Shown here piece after piece: positions 9,384-18,131 of a DNA stretch of 64,000 nucleotides. The notes under the pieces are model-generated. The model saw only the letters and a program-made list of their open reading frames with translations, searched no databases and was not told the origin of the DNA. Made by a program: the position numbers and the translations under genes. This DNA comes from Desulfurococcales archaeon. GTDB lineage: Archaea; Thermoproteota; Thermoprotei_A; Sulfolobales; NBVN01. Where the stretch lies: the NCBI GenBank assembly GCA_023255955.1, contig JAGDWD010000004.1:1-64000 (forward strand), written 5' to 3'. The stretch's first letter is position 1. Every line of letters starts with the position of its first letter.

Positions 9384-10319
9384 ATGAGCTTCATTAAGGA
9401 AATAAGGAGGATACTCATAGACGGGGAGGTACTTATAGAAAAAGAGAAGGAGATCTACATGATTGTTTCCTGCCTCCTCGCTAGAGGCCACGCACTAATT
9501 GAGGGCGTGCCGGGGGTAGCTAAGACATATACAGCTAAGTCAGTTGCTAAGCTACTAGACCTGGACTTCAGGAGGGTTCAGATGACCCCGGACCTCCTCC
9601 CTTCAGACATAATCGGGTACTACATCTTCGATCAGAGAACAGGTGAGTTCAAGCTGAGGAAGGGACCCATATTCACTAACATACTCCTAGTAGACGAGGT
9701 GAACAGAGCATCGCCGAGGACGCAGTCAGCACTACTTGAGGCTATGCAGGAGAGGCAGGTTACGATAGAGGGCAACACGTTCAAGCTTGAGGAGCCCTTC
9801 ATGGTCCTAGCTACGCAGAACCCTATAGAGATGGAGGGGGTGTTCCCACTACCGGAGGCTCAGGTAGATAGGTTCCTAGCTAAGATAGTCACCGGCTACA
9901 CAACACACAGAGGGTTCGTTGAGATGCTTAAGAGGATACATGAGATAGAGGTAACGATAGAGAGCCTCAAGCCCGTAATACCCAGGGACCTCCTCCTAGA
10001 GGAGATAGCTAGGTCAGGCAACGTCAGGGTAGACGAGTCCGTACTGGACTACATAGCATCCATAGTCGAGGAAACCAGGAAGCACCCAGCAGTGAGGCTT
10101 GGCGGCTCCCCCAGAGCCGGGATAGCCATCCTCAAATTAGCGAAGGCCTGGGCATACCTCGACGGCAGGAACTACGTAATCCCGGACGACGTTAAGGCCG
10201 TAGCTAAGCCAGCCCTCATACATAGAGTGATACTGAAGCCTGAGTACGAGTTGCAGGGGGTTACACCGGAGAGGGTGGTCGACGATGTACTCACTAAGGT
10301 GCCGGTGCCCAGACCTTGA
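9384..10319 (+). CDS. MoxR-type AAA+ ATPase
   Basis: MoxR ATPases act as chaperones that mature or insert metal ions into partner proteins, often von Willebrand factor A (VWA) proteins encoded beside them. Walker A GVPGVAKT is at residues 41-48 and Walker B LLVDEVNR at 101-108, followed by sensor-1 TQNP and the typical GVFPLPEAQVDRFL. From ATG 9384 the length is 311 residues. A GTG at 9372 is in frame, but GGGTG at 9370-9374 is well placed as the ribosome-binding site of ATG 9384. This is the first gene of a six-gene overlapping cluster. Its TGA overlaps the TTG start of the next gene (TTGA), indicating coupled translation. Confidence 0.93.
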   Translation: MSFIKEIRRILIDGEVLIEKEKEIYMIVSCLLARGHALIEGVPGVAKTYTAKSVAKLLDLDFRRVQMTPDLLPSDIIGYYIFDQRTGEFKLRKGPIFTNILLVDEVNRASPRTQSALLEAMQERQVTIEGNTFKLEEPFMVLATQNPIEMEGVFPLPEAQVDRFLAKIVTGYTTHRGFVEMLKRIHEIEVTIESLKPVIPRDLLLEEIARSGNVRVDESVLDYIASIVEETRKHPAVRLGGSPRAGIAILKLAKAWAYLDGRNYVIPDDVKAVAKPALIHRVILKPEYELQGVTPERVVDDVLTKVPVPRP

Positions 10320-11365
10320 GGTACGTCCCCCTACTCCTACTGATACTACTTACTAGCCCGGTAACATACGCAGAACTCCCTAGACACACCCCCAACTTCC
10401 CCGAGGGAATAGACCTAGGACCCCTGCAGACAGCCCTCGAGAGCTTACTAGCAGACCTCGCAGCAAACCTCTCTAACAAGGTCGTGGACTACCAGGACAT
10501 ACTTAACGAGCTAGTTAACCGGGGAGTACTGAACCCGGAGGAAGCTGGTGAGCTCTCAAAGATAGCTTCAATACCGCCGAGTGAGCTGGCCGGCCCCAAC
10601 ATCCCACCTGAGGTAGTTAAGTCCCTAACCTCAGGAAATCTAAGCCTGGAGGAGCTGGAGGACTTAGCTAAGCTCCTAGTAGAACTGAGGAGGTCCGGGG
10701 TCTTAGACCCGTACAGCTTCCTAGCACTCTCCAGGTTATTACTAGGTGTAGCTAAGTCAATGGGTGTAGCCCTCCCGAAGAACTTCTCCACCGAAGTGTT
10801 ACGCACCATCTCAGAGGTAGTAAACACCCTCGGAACTCAGAGACAGAAGCCTCAGCTCCCCGCAGGTGGGGAACCTTGGGCCCCGCCCAGCCTCCCTAAG
10901 CTCTCAGCACAGCTACCATCTATCCCCAGCATAGGTGTTGTGACCATATCACCAGATAGCCTAGTAACATTCCTAGCGGTACTAGCTTCCCTAGCGATCC
11001 TCACCGCGGTAGTGTTCGTAGTGCGTACTGAGAGGATTAGGTCTACCCTGAGGTCGTTACTACCCAAACTACCTAGAGGGCCTGGAGGGGTGCCAGGTAA
11101 CGACGTAATCTCGATATACTGGTCATCCGTTAGGATAGTGGAGAGGGTTGCTAAGACCCCGAGAGCTGAGTACGTAACCCACCGAGAGTATCTGAGGGAT
11201 GTCATATCCAGGGAACCTGGGGTCAGGGATGTGGAAAACTTCATTGCGAGCTTCAAGGAGCTTACAGAGCTCTACGAGCTACGTAGGTTCGGCTTCGTAG
11301 CTGAGGATAAGGTAGTTGGTAGGGTTCGTGACGCCTACATCAGGTTGGTGAGGTCTATTGGCTAG
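10316..11365 (+). CDS. membrane-anchored DUF4129-like protein
   Basis: A 349-residue protein starting at TTG 10316, overlapping the MoxR stop by 4 nt. It opens with a signal peptide (MRYVPLLLLILLTSPVTYA). An extracytoplasmic helical region follows, then one membrane helix (TFLAVLASLAILTAVVFVV). The cytosolic C-terminal domain contains TPRAEYVTHREYL and FKELTELYELRRFGF. That last block matches the DUF4129 pattern found in MoxR/DUF58 operons, often next to a transglutaminase-like domain. The transglutaminase domain is absent here. A role in cell-envelope protein handling is inferred from context only. Confidence 0.7.
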   Translation: MRYVPLLLLILLTSPVTYAELPRHTPNFPEGIDLGPLQTALESLLADLAANLSNKVVDYQDILNELVNRGVLNPEEAGELSKIASIPPSELAGPNIPPEVVKSLTSGNLSLEELEDLAKLLVELRRSGVLDPYSFLALSRLLLGVAKSMGVALPKNFSTEVLRTISEVVNTLGTQRQKPQLPAGGEPWAPPSLPKLSAQLPSIPSIGVVTISPDSLVTFLAVLASLAILTAVVFVVRTERIRSTLRSLLPKLPRGPGGVPGNDVISIYWSSVRIVERVAKTPRAEYVTHREYLRDVISREPGVRDVENFIASFKELTELYELRRFGFVAEDKVVGRVRDAYIRLVRSIG

Positions 11366-12509
11366 CTGGAGAGCTGTGCTAGCAGTACTAGTTAGGGTAG
11401 TGCCAGCAGTAGTATTCATTGACGTAATCAGAGTGGGGATTTCAACCATCACGGAGCTGTACCCCGCTGGGCTGGGGACAGTCCTAACTAATCCGAGACT
11501 ACTCATAGTGGCCGGCTCAGGAGTTTCAGCAGTTTTTGCTGTGGTATTCGGGAGCGTACCTGCGTACTCGGTAGCACTGGTACTACTAATCCTCTCAGAG
11601 CTCCCGGCTCTACCGGTCTACACTGACCACGTAGCAATCAGTAGAACAGCGGTCAGTGTCCCTTGGGTAGGTATAGCAGGAATCTTCGCGGTCCTCGTTC
11701 TAGATACTCTAGTAACGGTCTACAGACCCGGGGGCTTCAGCCCGTCCAGACAAACATTAAAGCGTGTCGCAGTAACGGTAGCATCCTTCCTCGCAATAAT
11801 AGCCCCACTAACACTAGTCTCGCTAGTATTCGCCACGTACTTCACGGACCTGGTGGGGGCGTTGAGGGAGGCTACAACATCTCTTGCTCGGACACCCCTC
11901 TACTTCATCGCCGGCTCACTAACTACTGGGGTGGCTCTCATCCTCATAGCTATCTACGCGCTATCTAAGGTGCTGAACTCCTCAACCGAGATCCTAACGC
12001 TCTTTCTGATCCCATCGAGGAACGTCTCGTTAAGGGCTCTCACGGAGGGTGAGGACCTGGATAGAGTGTTCTCCCCTCCCCTAGTGGGGATAGTCCTAGG
12101 CCTCGCAGCACTAGCTTTCTACCCAGCTATCTACACCCTACTCTTTAGAGTTATCCTGCAGCCCGTCACTAACTACCTGACTAGCCTCCTCCCATCACTA
12201 GCGGTTCACACCCTACTGAACATAGCCTCCTTCGCACTGACACTCATACTTGTCCGCGGGGTAGTCGGTACACACGTAGTTCCTGAGGTGCGTGCTAGGA
12301 CCGTAGCATACTCCATAACAGTGCTCACACTGTTCTACATAGCCGCCGTGAAGGTGTCGATTGACGGTGGGGCGAGCCTAGCAGAGGCCCTACTCAGCCC
12401 GAACCTGGACGGGGTTATCCAGCTAATCAGGGTCACGTACCTGGACTACTCCTACTACCTGATAACATTTACCGAGTCCTTACTTAGGTTTCTTGGTGTC
12501 GCGCCATGA
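11358..12509 (+). CDS. polytopic membrane protein of the MoxR cluster
   Basis: A 383-residue protein with about nine hydrophobic segments and no motif I recognise. It starts at TTG 11358 and overlaps the DUF4129 gene by 8 nt. It overlaps the next gene by 4 nt. Its position between DUF4129 and DUF4350 proteins suggests it is the membrane core of whatever complex this operon makes. The function is unknown. Confidence 0.7.
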   Translation: MASWRAVLAVLVRVVPAVVFIDVIRVGISTITELYPAGLGTVLTNPRLLIVAGSGVSAVFAVVFGSVPAYSVALVLLILSELPALPVYTDHVAISRTAVSVPWVGIAGIFAVLVLDTLVTVYRPGGFSPSRQTLKRVAVTVASFLAIIAPLTLVSLVFATYFTDLVGALREATTSLARTPLYFIAGSLTTGVALILIAIYALSKVLNSSTEILTLFLIPSRNVSLRALTEGEDLDRVFSPPLVGIVLGLAALAFYPAIYTLLFRVILQPVTNYLTSLLPSLAVHTLLNIASFALTLILVRGVVGTHVVPEVRARTVAYSITVLTLFYIAAVKVSIDGGASLAEALLSPNLDGVIQLIRVTYLDYSYYLITFTESLLRFLGVAP

Positions 12510-12742
12510 TGAGGCTTAAACGCTTCAAGCTCAGGGGGTTCATCCCGTTCTTAGTTACCGGCTTAGTGCTACTGGCTCTCTCAGTGCAGGTACTACTGTG
12601 GTCCATAGCCTACATGGAGAGAGCTATGGTAGCTACATCACTCATGGCAGGCCTAGTCGGGTTCTCCCTACTCTCAGCCTCACTATACATACTGAGGCTC
12701 GCTGCCTATGCCTACGGAGTCGAAGCTGGTAAGCCATCGTGA
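12506..12742 (+). CDS. small two-helix membrane protein of the MoxR cluster
   Basis: A 78-residue protein, start ATG 12506 (ATGATG), overlapping the gene before by 4 nt and the gene after by 35 nt. A basic N-terminus (MMRLKRFKLR) precedes two hydrophobic segments, FIPFLVTGLVLLALSVQVLL and MAGLVGFSLLSASLYILRL. The positive-inside rule would put the N-terminus in the cytosol. No family is recognised, but the tight overlaps support it as a real gene. Confidence 0.65.
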   Translation: MMRLKRFKLRGFIPFLVTGLVLLALSVQVLLWSIAYMERAMVATSLMAGLVGFSLLSASLYILRLAAYAYGVEAGKPS

Positions 12743-14198
12743 GGTTAGGATAGTAGGTCTAGGCCTCGTCCTAGCCCTCATACTAGTAGGTCTCCTAGCC
12801 CTAGTCGAGAAAGGGCCGGTAGCACCAGCAGTCCCGATAGGGCCCTCACCACTGAACCCCCTCTCACTCGGCACCACATCCTTTTACTACATGGTTAGGG
12901 AGCGTTATAGGGCTCACGTACTCACCAAGATAGAGGAACTCAAAGACATCTCAGCTAGTAGATGCCTATTCGTAGAGATATCACCGGAGATCCCGGTAGG
13001 TGATTCGGAAGCTGAGGCAATCGCTAGGTACCTAAAGCTAGGGTGCGGTAAGGTATCGCTACTAGTTGCTGACGAGGAGACCACATCCAACAACCTACTG
13101 AAAGCATTCAACACCTCGGTAAGGATCGCTGGAAATAGGGTAGGTACCATATCTAACGGTACATTCTCCCCCTACCCCCTAGCGATAATAACCTTAGCAG
13201 GTAGGGAACACCGGGTCGTCCTAGACCTAGCCTCCGAGGTTAGAGGAGGTAGTTGCTTAGGGTACGTATCGGGACCCGTAGCTGTCCAGCTACCTAGTAG
13301 TGAGCGAGGTAGATTAGTGCCCAGACCTGAGGTGTGCGTCATGTCTGAGGACATTGTTCAGGGCGTTCACGTAGTCGCCATCGGGGACGGCTCCATCCTA
13401 CTGAATCAGGCACTAAACTCGGGGAGAGCTGTCTACAGGGACCTCGCCTCAGATCTCCTCAACTACATGTGTGGTAATGGGGACTGCCTCGTCATCATAG
13501 ATTCGATACACTACAAATCCGAGAACCCTCTCAAGCTCCTCCTAAGCTGGGGAGAGTCCCGAAGTCCCGGGTTCAGTGTGACAGACCTCCTCTACATGAC
13601 CCTCGCTACGGCCTTATCACTACTACACCCAGCGTTCTGGCTCCCACCAGCGTTTAAGTTCTTCGACGAGTTCGTGAGGATAGCTTTCTACACGGCAATA
13701 GCTTACCTAGCTATCCCCATAGTCTCCGCCTACGTCGTCAGCTTCCTCACCTCCCCGGAGAGGTACTCGAGGGACGAGCCTATGGCGGAGCAATCCGAGA
13801 CAGAGGTATTTATTGCGGCAGACCTGAGGAGCTCCATTGAGAGAGGTACCGTTAAGCTGGGGCCTAAAGACTTCGTAAACCTCTACAGCATGGTTAGTGC
13901 GATAACTACCTCGATCCTGGGGGTAGGGCTGGGTGACGAGTCCTTCCCGAAGATACTTGGGGGATACGTAGGTGAGGAGAGAGCAGTCAGCTACTGGAGC
14001 TTCATGAACAGGATTTACAGGAGAGCCTCAGGAGCTTCCCGCACACCCATCGTAGTCCTCTGGGGTAGGACCACCAGGAGAGCACTTAAATGGAGTGAGG
14101 ATGTTCTGAGCGCTCTTGGGGTAAGCCTCGAGGAGGGGGTGGGAATAGAGAGATTAGCTACCGCAGTAGGTGGCTCTGTTGGAGACTCCGGTATCTAG
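12708..14198 (+). CDS. DUF4350-like membrane protein
   Basis: A 496-residue protein. One N-terminal helix (GLGLVLALILVGLLALV) anchors an outside domain that begins TTSFYYMVRERY. It contains a Rossmann-like part (CLFVEISPEIP, ARYLKLGCGKVSLLVADE) typical of DUF4350 proteins in MoxR/DUF58 operons. A second hydrophobic pair near the middle (FYTAIAYLAIPIVSAYVVSFL) leads to a helical cytosolic tail. ATG 12708 is the only ATG, GTG or TTG available before the first helix, which forces a 35-nt overlap with the gene before. It overlaps the DUF58 gene by 29 nt. Confidence 0.65.
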   Translation: MPTESKLVSHREVRIVGLGLVLALILVGLLALVEKGPVAPAVPIGPSPLNPLSLGTTSFYYMVRERYRAHVLTKIEELKDISASRCLFVEISPEIPVGDSEAEAIARYLKLGCGKVSLLVADEETTSNNLLKAFNTSVRIAGNRVGTISNGTFSPYPLAIITLAGREHRVVLDLASEVRGGSCLGYVSGPVAVQLPSSERGRLVPRPEVCVMSEDIVQGVHVVAIGDGSILLNQALNSGRAVYRDLASDLLNYMCGNGDCLVIIDSIHYKSENPLKLLLSWGESRSPGFSVTDLLYMTLATALSLLHPAFWLPPAFKFFDEFVRIAFYTAIAYLAIPIVSAYVVSFLTSPERYSRDEPMAEQSETEVFIAADLRSSIERGTVKLGPKDFVNLYSMVSAITTSILGVGLGDESFPKILGGYVGEERAVSYWSFMNRIYRRASGASRTPIVVLWGRTTRRALKWSEDVLSALGVSLEEGVGIERLATAVGGSVGDSGI

Positions 14199-15495
14199 AA
14201 CGCAGAGGTTAGCACCCTACCTATTCGTAGCAGCAAGCCTAGCCCTCATCGGGGCGGTCTTCGATGAGTCCCTAATAACTACCTCAGTCTTCATGGTGTC
14301 GATAGCTGTGTTCATGCGTGGATACGCGATCATGTCTGTAGCAGCTGCTTCAAGGCTTGTAGTTTCGGTGAGGACCAGTGCCGGGTCTGAGGATGATGAC
14401 GTAGTGGTTGTGCTTGAGTTAGTGAACCCTACTAGGGTCCCCATAGTCTTAGCTGAGTACAGCCTCCACTACAGCCCCCTCCTCAGGTTCGCAGGCCCCT
14501 CAAGGACCGGGCTCATCCTCATCCCACCTAGAGGGTCGGTGTTGCTGGAGTTCAGGTTCTGGGGCCGTACAGGGACTTACAGGGTAGGCCCCCTCAAGCT
14601 CTCCGTGAGGGACCCTCTCGGACTGTTCAGGAGCTCCGAGGTGGAGGTCTTTACGGGTGTTGAGGTGAGGGTGCTCCCCAGGGTTGAGGAGGCTGTTGTT
14701 AGGAGGTTGTGGACCTACACCAGATCCTCCGGCCTGGTCAGGAGTAGGCAGCCTGGTGAGGGTGTGGAGTTCTTCGATATCAGGGAGTACAGACCTGGGG
14801 ATGAGTTGAGGAGGGTTGTTTGGAGGGTGTTCTCTTCTCAGGGGATCCTCGCGGTTAAGGAGCTTGAGAGGGAGATGTCTCAGTACGTTCTCTTCGTGGT
14901 GGACTCAGCCAAGGGTATGTGGGTGGGGCCACCGAGGCAGACACCTGCCGAGCACTTTGCTAGGATCGTAGCCTCAATAGCTTACTACCTCTGCCGGAGG
15001 GGGTATAAGGTGGCTGTCCTAGTCTTCAACGAGAGATCCGTGCATGTTTCAGGGAGTCCAGCATCAGGTGAGGTAGGGTTCCGCAGGGTTTACGAGACTC
15101 TAGCAAGGATAGAGTACCTAGATGAGGCTATCAACACAACGCCACTAGAGGAGATAACCCGGAGGATTGCCCTATCCATACCTCGCGAGAGGACCGTGGT
15201 CTTCCTCTTCACGAGGCCGTCGGAGGACGGGAGGGAGGAGTTCGTAGTGAGGCTACACGAACTTCTGAGAGAGCGCGGTCATAAGCTCTTTACTGTTACA
15301 CCACTCATAGTCAGCTACGAACTGGTGAACGTACCTCAGTGGGCTCGCGCAGCGTACACAGTAAAGCTCTACGAGTTCCTGAAGAAAGATCTAGACAGTA
15401 TCGGTAGGCTCAGAAGACGTGGAGTTAGGACAATAGCTGTCAGCCCGACACACATACCGCAGAGGGTTGTGAGAGCTGTGGAGGAGTTAGCATAG
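14170..15495 (+). CDS. DUF58 (VWA-like) protein
   Basis: A 441-residue protein with two N-terminal membrane helices, an immunoglobulin-like stretch, and the DUF58 signature EFFDIREYRPGDELRRVVWR. A VWA-like domain follows: LFVVDSAKGMW in place of the classic DxSxS metal site, then AVLVFNERS and TVVFLFTRPSEDG. DUF58 proteins are the usual partners of MoxR ATPases. The start is GTG 14170 inside the preceding gene. It is the last gene of the cluster and converges with the DIP operon 7 bp away. Confidence 0.85.
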   Translation: MALLETPVSRTQRLAPYLFVAASLALIGAVFDESLITTSVFMVSIAVFMRGYAIMSVAAASRLVVSVRTSAGSEDDDVVVVLELVNPTRVPIVLAEYSLHYSPLLRFAGPSRTGLILIPPRGSVLLEFRFWGRTGTYRVGPLKLSVRDPLGLFRSSEVEVFTGVEVRVLPRVEEAVVRRLWTYTRSSGLVRSRQPGEGVEFFDIREYRPGDELRRVVWRVFSSQGILAVKELEREMSQYVLFVVDSAKGMWVGPPRQTPAEHFARIVASIAYYLCRRGYKVAVLVFNERSVHVSGSPASGEVGFRRVYETLARIEYLDEAINTTPLEEITRRIALSIPRERTVVFLFTRPSEDGREEFVVRLHELLRERGHKLFTVTPLIVSYELVNVPQWARAAYTVKLYEFLKKDLDSIGRLRRRGVRTIAVSPTHIPQRVVRAVEELA

Positions 15496-15502
15496 GTGTG
15501 AG

Positions 15503-16150
15503 CTACCTACGTAGGTTGTACATCTGCACTAGCTTTAAGGATGTGTAGAGGTGGGTTAGGGTTGCTAGTACTACTAGGGAGTAACCTACCGAGCCGGGAG
15601 AGAAGATCTCGGCTAGGCTGAATAGGAACACTATGAACAGCCTAACATCCCGCGAGGCTACCCCAGGTACTCTCCCTACTAGAGCTGGGTGTGTCCCTAG
15701 GTCGTGCTCCCCTCTTAAGTGTATGTAGCTAACTAGGAGGTCCCCGGATAGCGCTAGTAAAGCTACGGGTAGTATCCAGTAACCAAAGAACTCTAGTGAG
15801 TAGAGAGATGCTGATATCAGGATAGATACGTCAGCATACCTATCTAATACAGCATCTAGGAAAGCCCCCCTCCTGCTCTCCATCCCCCTAGCTCTAGCAA
15901 GCTCTCCGTCAACTCCATCCACTATAGAGGAGAGCTGAACCAGTATACCAGCTAGTACCGGTAGCTCAGCTAGGTATAGATATGAGGAGAGTAGGGCCAT
16001 AGAGAAAGCAATTAGCGAGACTTGATTAGGGGTTATCCTAAGGTTTCTCCTAACTATGAGCTCCGTAATGTACTTAGACACCTTCCTGTTCAGGTACCTG
16101 GACACAGGCCCGTCAGTAGGTTTCGATAGCCCTATAACTAAGCACCTCAC
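15503..16150 (-). CDS. CDP-alcohol phosphotransferase, probable DIP-phosphate synthase
   Basis: A 215-residue membrane enzyme carrying the complete CDP-alcohol phosphotransferase motif: D78-x2-D81-G82-x2-A85-R86-x8-G95-x3-D99-x3-D103. It is third in an operon after inositol-1-phosphate synthase and a nucleotidyltransferase. In hyperthermophiles this trio makes di-myo-inositol phosphate. CDP-inositol and inositol-1-phosphate are joined to phospho-DIP, which is then dephosphorylated. The alternative is archaetidylinositol-phosphate synthase of lipid synthesis. That enzyme does not need a CTP:inositol-1-phosphate cytidylyltransferase, so context favours the DIP role. The start overlaps the gene before by one base. 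Confidence 0.75.
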   Translation of the reverse strand: MRCLVIGLSKPTDGPVSRYLNRKVSKYITELIVRRNLRITPNQVSLIAFSMALLSSYLYLAELPVLAGILVQLSSIVDGVDGELARARGMESRRGAFLDAVLDRYADVSILISASLYSLEFFGYWILPVALLALSGDLLVSYIHLRGEHDLGTHPALVGRVPGVASRDVRLFIVFLFSLAEIFSPGSVGYSLVVLATLTHLYTSLKLVQMYNLRR

Positions 16151-16902
16151 TAACTATGGGTTGTGCTCCCCCAGCTCAGAACAACCTCAATAGCTAGGTC
16201 CTTCCAGGGACCTTCAGATAGCTTGAGGTAGTCCTCTCCAGTATCTACATCTACCCAAGGTTCCCCCGTTAAGTCCACTACACCTACCCGCCCCACCCTA
16301 CTAGCGACACAGCTATAGAGCTTTGAGAGCTCTGCGGGCTCCCCGCAGGTGCTGAAGTAGCCTAGGATATCCCTGGAAACTATGTGTAGTCCTACATCCA
16401 CATAGCTCCAGGAACCCAGTCCCTTACCTACCTCAACTACCCGACCATCTCGGTCTACCCTAACTAGGGTGGCCTCAGATACATCTACGTGGGTAGGGTC
16501 CCTATCTACACCTATAGCTACTAAGTCCCCTCTATATCCTTCAAGAAGCCTCTTGACGGTTCTAGGTAGGTATATGTGGTCAGCCATCGAGACTAGTACC
16601 CGGCCCCACCCAGACTTCTCGAGTCCTAGAACTAGGGAGTAGGCATTACCTCTACGAACCTCATCATTAACTACGTACATTATTTCGGCCCCCACACCCC
16701 TAAGTACCTTCGAGATGGGTTGTAGTAGAGTGCTGTTGGTTACTACCGTAATGCTGTCTATGCCTGCTGAAGCCAGGCTCCTGATAGGGTACTCGACTAG
16801 GGTGTAGCTAGCTATCCTAGCTAGTAGCTTGTGTACGCTGACATCACGCGGGAACCTGCTGCTAGCACCTGCTGCTAGTACTATAGCTCCCTCTACAAGC
16901 AT
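16150..16902 (-). CDS. CTP:inositol-1-phosphate cytidylyltransferase-like protein
   Basis: A 250-residue nucleotidyltransferase. AAGASSR at residues 10-16 with HKLLARI shortly after is the nucleotide-binding loop and catalytic lysine region. MADHIYLP carries the metal-binding aspartate. In many hyperthermophiles this domain is fused to the CDP-alcohol phosphotransferase; here the two are separate genes with a one-base overlap. The substrate is inferred from the neighbours. Other sugar-phosphate nucleotidyltransferases share these motifs. Confidence 0.75.
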   Translation of the reverse strand: MLVEGAIVLAAGASSRFPRDVSVHKLLARIASYTLVEYPIRSLASAGIDSITVVTNSTLLQPISKVLRGVGAEIMYVVNDEVRRGNAYSLVLGLEKSGWGRVLVSMADHIYLPRTVKRLLEGYRGDLVAIGVDRDPTHVDVSEATLVRVDRDGRVVEVGKGLGSWSYVDVGLHIVSRDILGYFSTCGEPAELSKLYSCVASRVGRVGVVDLTGEPWVDVDTGEDYLKLSEGPWKDLAIEVVLSWGSTTHS

Positions 16903-18122
16903 TAATCGAGCCCGTAAGCTTTCCTCAGCTCAGGTAGGTAGCTGTGGATGCTGTACCTGGGGATCTTAACCAGCTCACCTACACGTAACAGCCAGTCTAT
17001 TAGGAGCTGGTATGCTACTATCCTAGATATGGACTTAGAGCCTGCAGGTCCGGGGCTCTTCATGTAGAAGGAGTTCACCTCGTAGATAGTGCCAGAGAAC
17101 CCTCTATCGATAGCTATCTTAGCTAGCCTAACAAGATCTACTAGGAGGCCGGCTAGTGCCGGGCTATCGTTTATCCTAGCGTTAACAACTATCTCGTCTA
17201 CAGCCCCGTTAAAGCCTACGTACTCTATGTGCATCGAAACGAACTTCTTATCCCCCAGGTACTCCGAGAAACCTGTAGGCTTTATGTAGGTCGGTACCTC
17301 AAAGCCGAGTACGTCCGCTACGACAGAGCTCTTAGTCTTCTCCTTAGCCTTATTCCTACTCTCATCAAGCAACGCGAGGAAGTCCGTGTTACCACCTATA
17401 TTAAACTGGACCACACCCCTCGGTACCCTATTCCTCTCAGCTAGGTGCTCTATGATGTCGCTAGTAAGCGGGGTTGCCCCGCTAGCACCGTCATCACCTA
17501 AGATAATGCTTCCACGCTCAGCGAAAGCATCGACGAAGACGTTACTCCTAGCAGCCACGGCTGGGATGGCATTTATGAAAGCTACGGGCTTCACAGTCTC
17601 AGCATATATCGTTGCTGCGTAGAGGTAGGCGTAGGTGGCCGGTAGCTTAGTACCCCCACTCTTCACCAGCTTACGTAGGTCTTGGAAGCTCTCGGGAGGC
17701 TCTGTGTACTCGGTCGTGATTAGGTTAATCAAGACATCGACACCACACCTCTCCCACGTACTCACTACAGAGTAGACTGCGTTCTCTAGGTCCATCTCCT
17801 CCTCGAGCCCTGAGGCCTTGATCGGTATGTTGGATGTGCTCCCGAGGTGAATACCTTTAGATACGGTAACCCCCTCAAGTGATTGATACCTCGGAAACTC
17901 AGGGTAATACATACTAACTACATCACTAAGACTACGACCCACCTTCGCGGCATCTACATCGATAGAACACACAATCTCCACATCCTCAACTCGGTAACTC
18001 CTAAGGAAATTCTGGAGAGGAATCCCGTTAAGCCCTATCTCACCTCTCTTAATCCTCGCCAGTCCTAGAGCTAGAGTAGTAGCTACGTACCCCTGACCTA
18101 CTATGCCTACTCTAACGGACAT
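16902..18122 (-). CDS. myo-inositol-1-phosphate synthase
   Basis: A 406-residue archaeal-type enzyme that converts glucose-6-phosphate to inositol-1-phosphate with NAD. The Rossmann loop GIVGQGYVA is near the N-terminus. LINLITTEYTEPP, INAIPAVAARS, DDGASGATPLTSD and FNIGGNTDFLAL match conserved blocks of the family, including the catalytic-lysine region KSKS (KSPGPAGSKSISR). A GTG at 18131 is also in frame. ATG 18122 is preferred because GGTGG just ahead serves as its ribosome-binding site. It is the first gene of the DIP operon and feeds the next two enzymes. Confidence 0.88.
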   Translation of the reverse strand: MSVRVGIVGQGYVATTLALGLARIKRGEIGLNGIPLQNFLRSYRVEDVEIVCSIDVDAAKVGRSLSDVVSMYYPEFPRYQSLEGVTVSKGIHLGSTSNIPIKASGLEEEMDLENAVYSVVSTWERCGVDVLINLITTEYTEPPESFQDLRKLVKSGGTKLPATYAYLYAATIYAETVKPVAFINAIPAVAARSNVFVDAFAERGSIILGDDGASGATPLTSDIIEHLAERNRVPRGVVQFNIGGNTDFLALLDESRNKAKEKTKSSVVADVLGFEVPTYIKPTGFSEYLGDKKFVSMHIEYVGFNGAVDEIVVNARINDSPALAGLLVDLVRLAKIAIDRGFSGTIYEVNSFYMKSPGPAGSKSISRIVAYQLLIDWLLRVGELVKIPRYSIHSYLPELRKAYGLD

Positions 18123-18131
18123 AATAACCAC

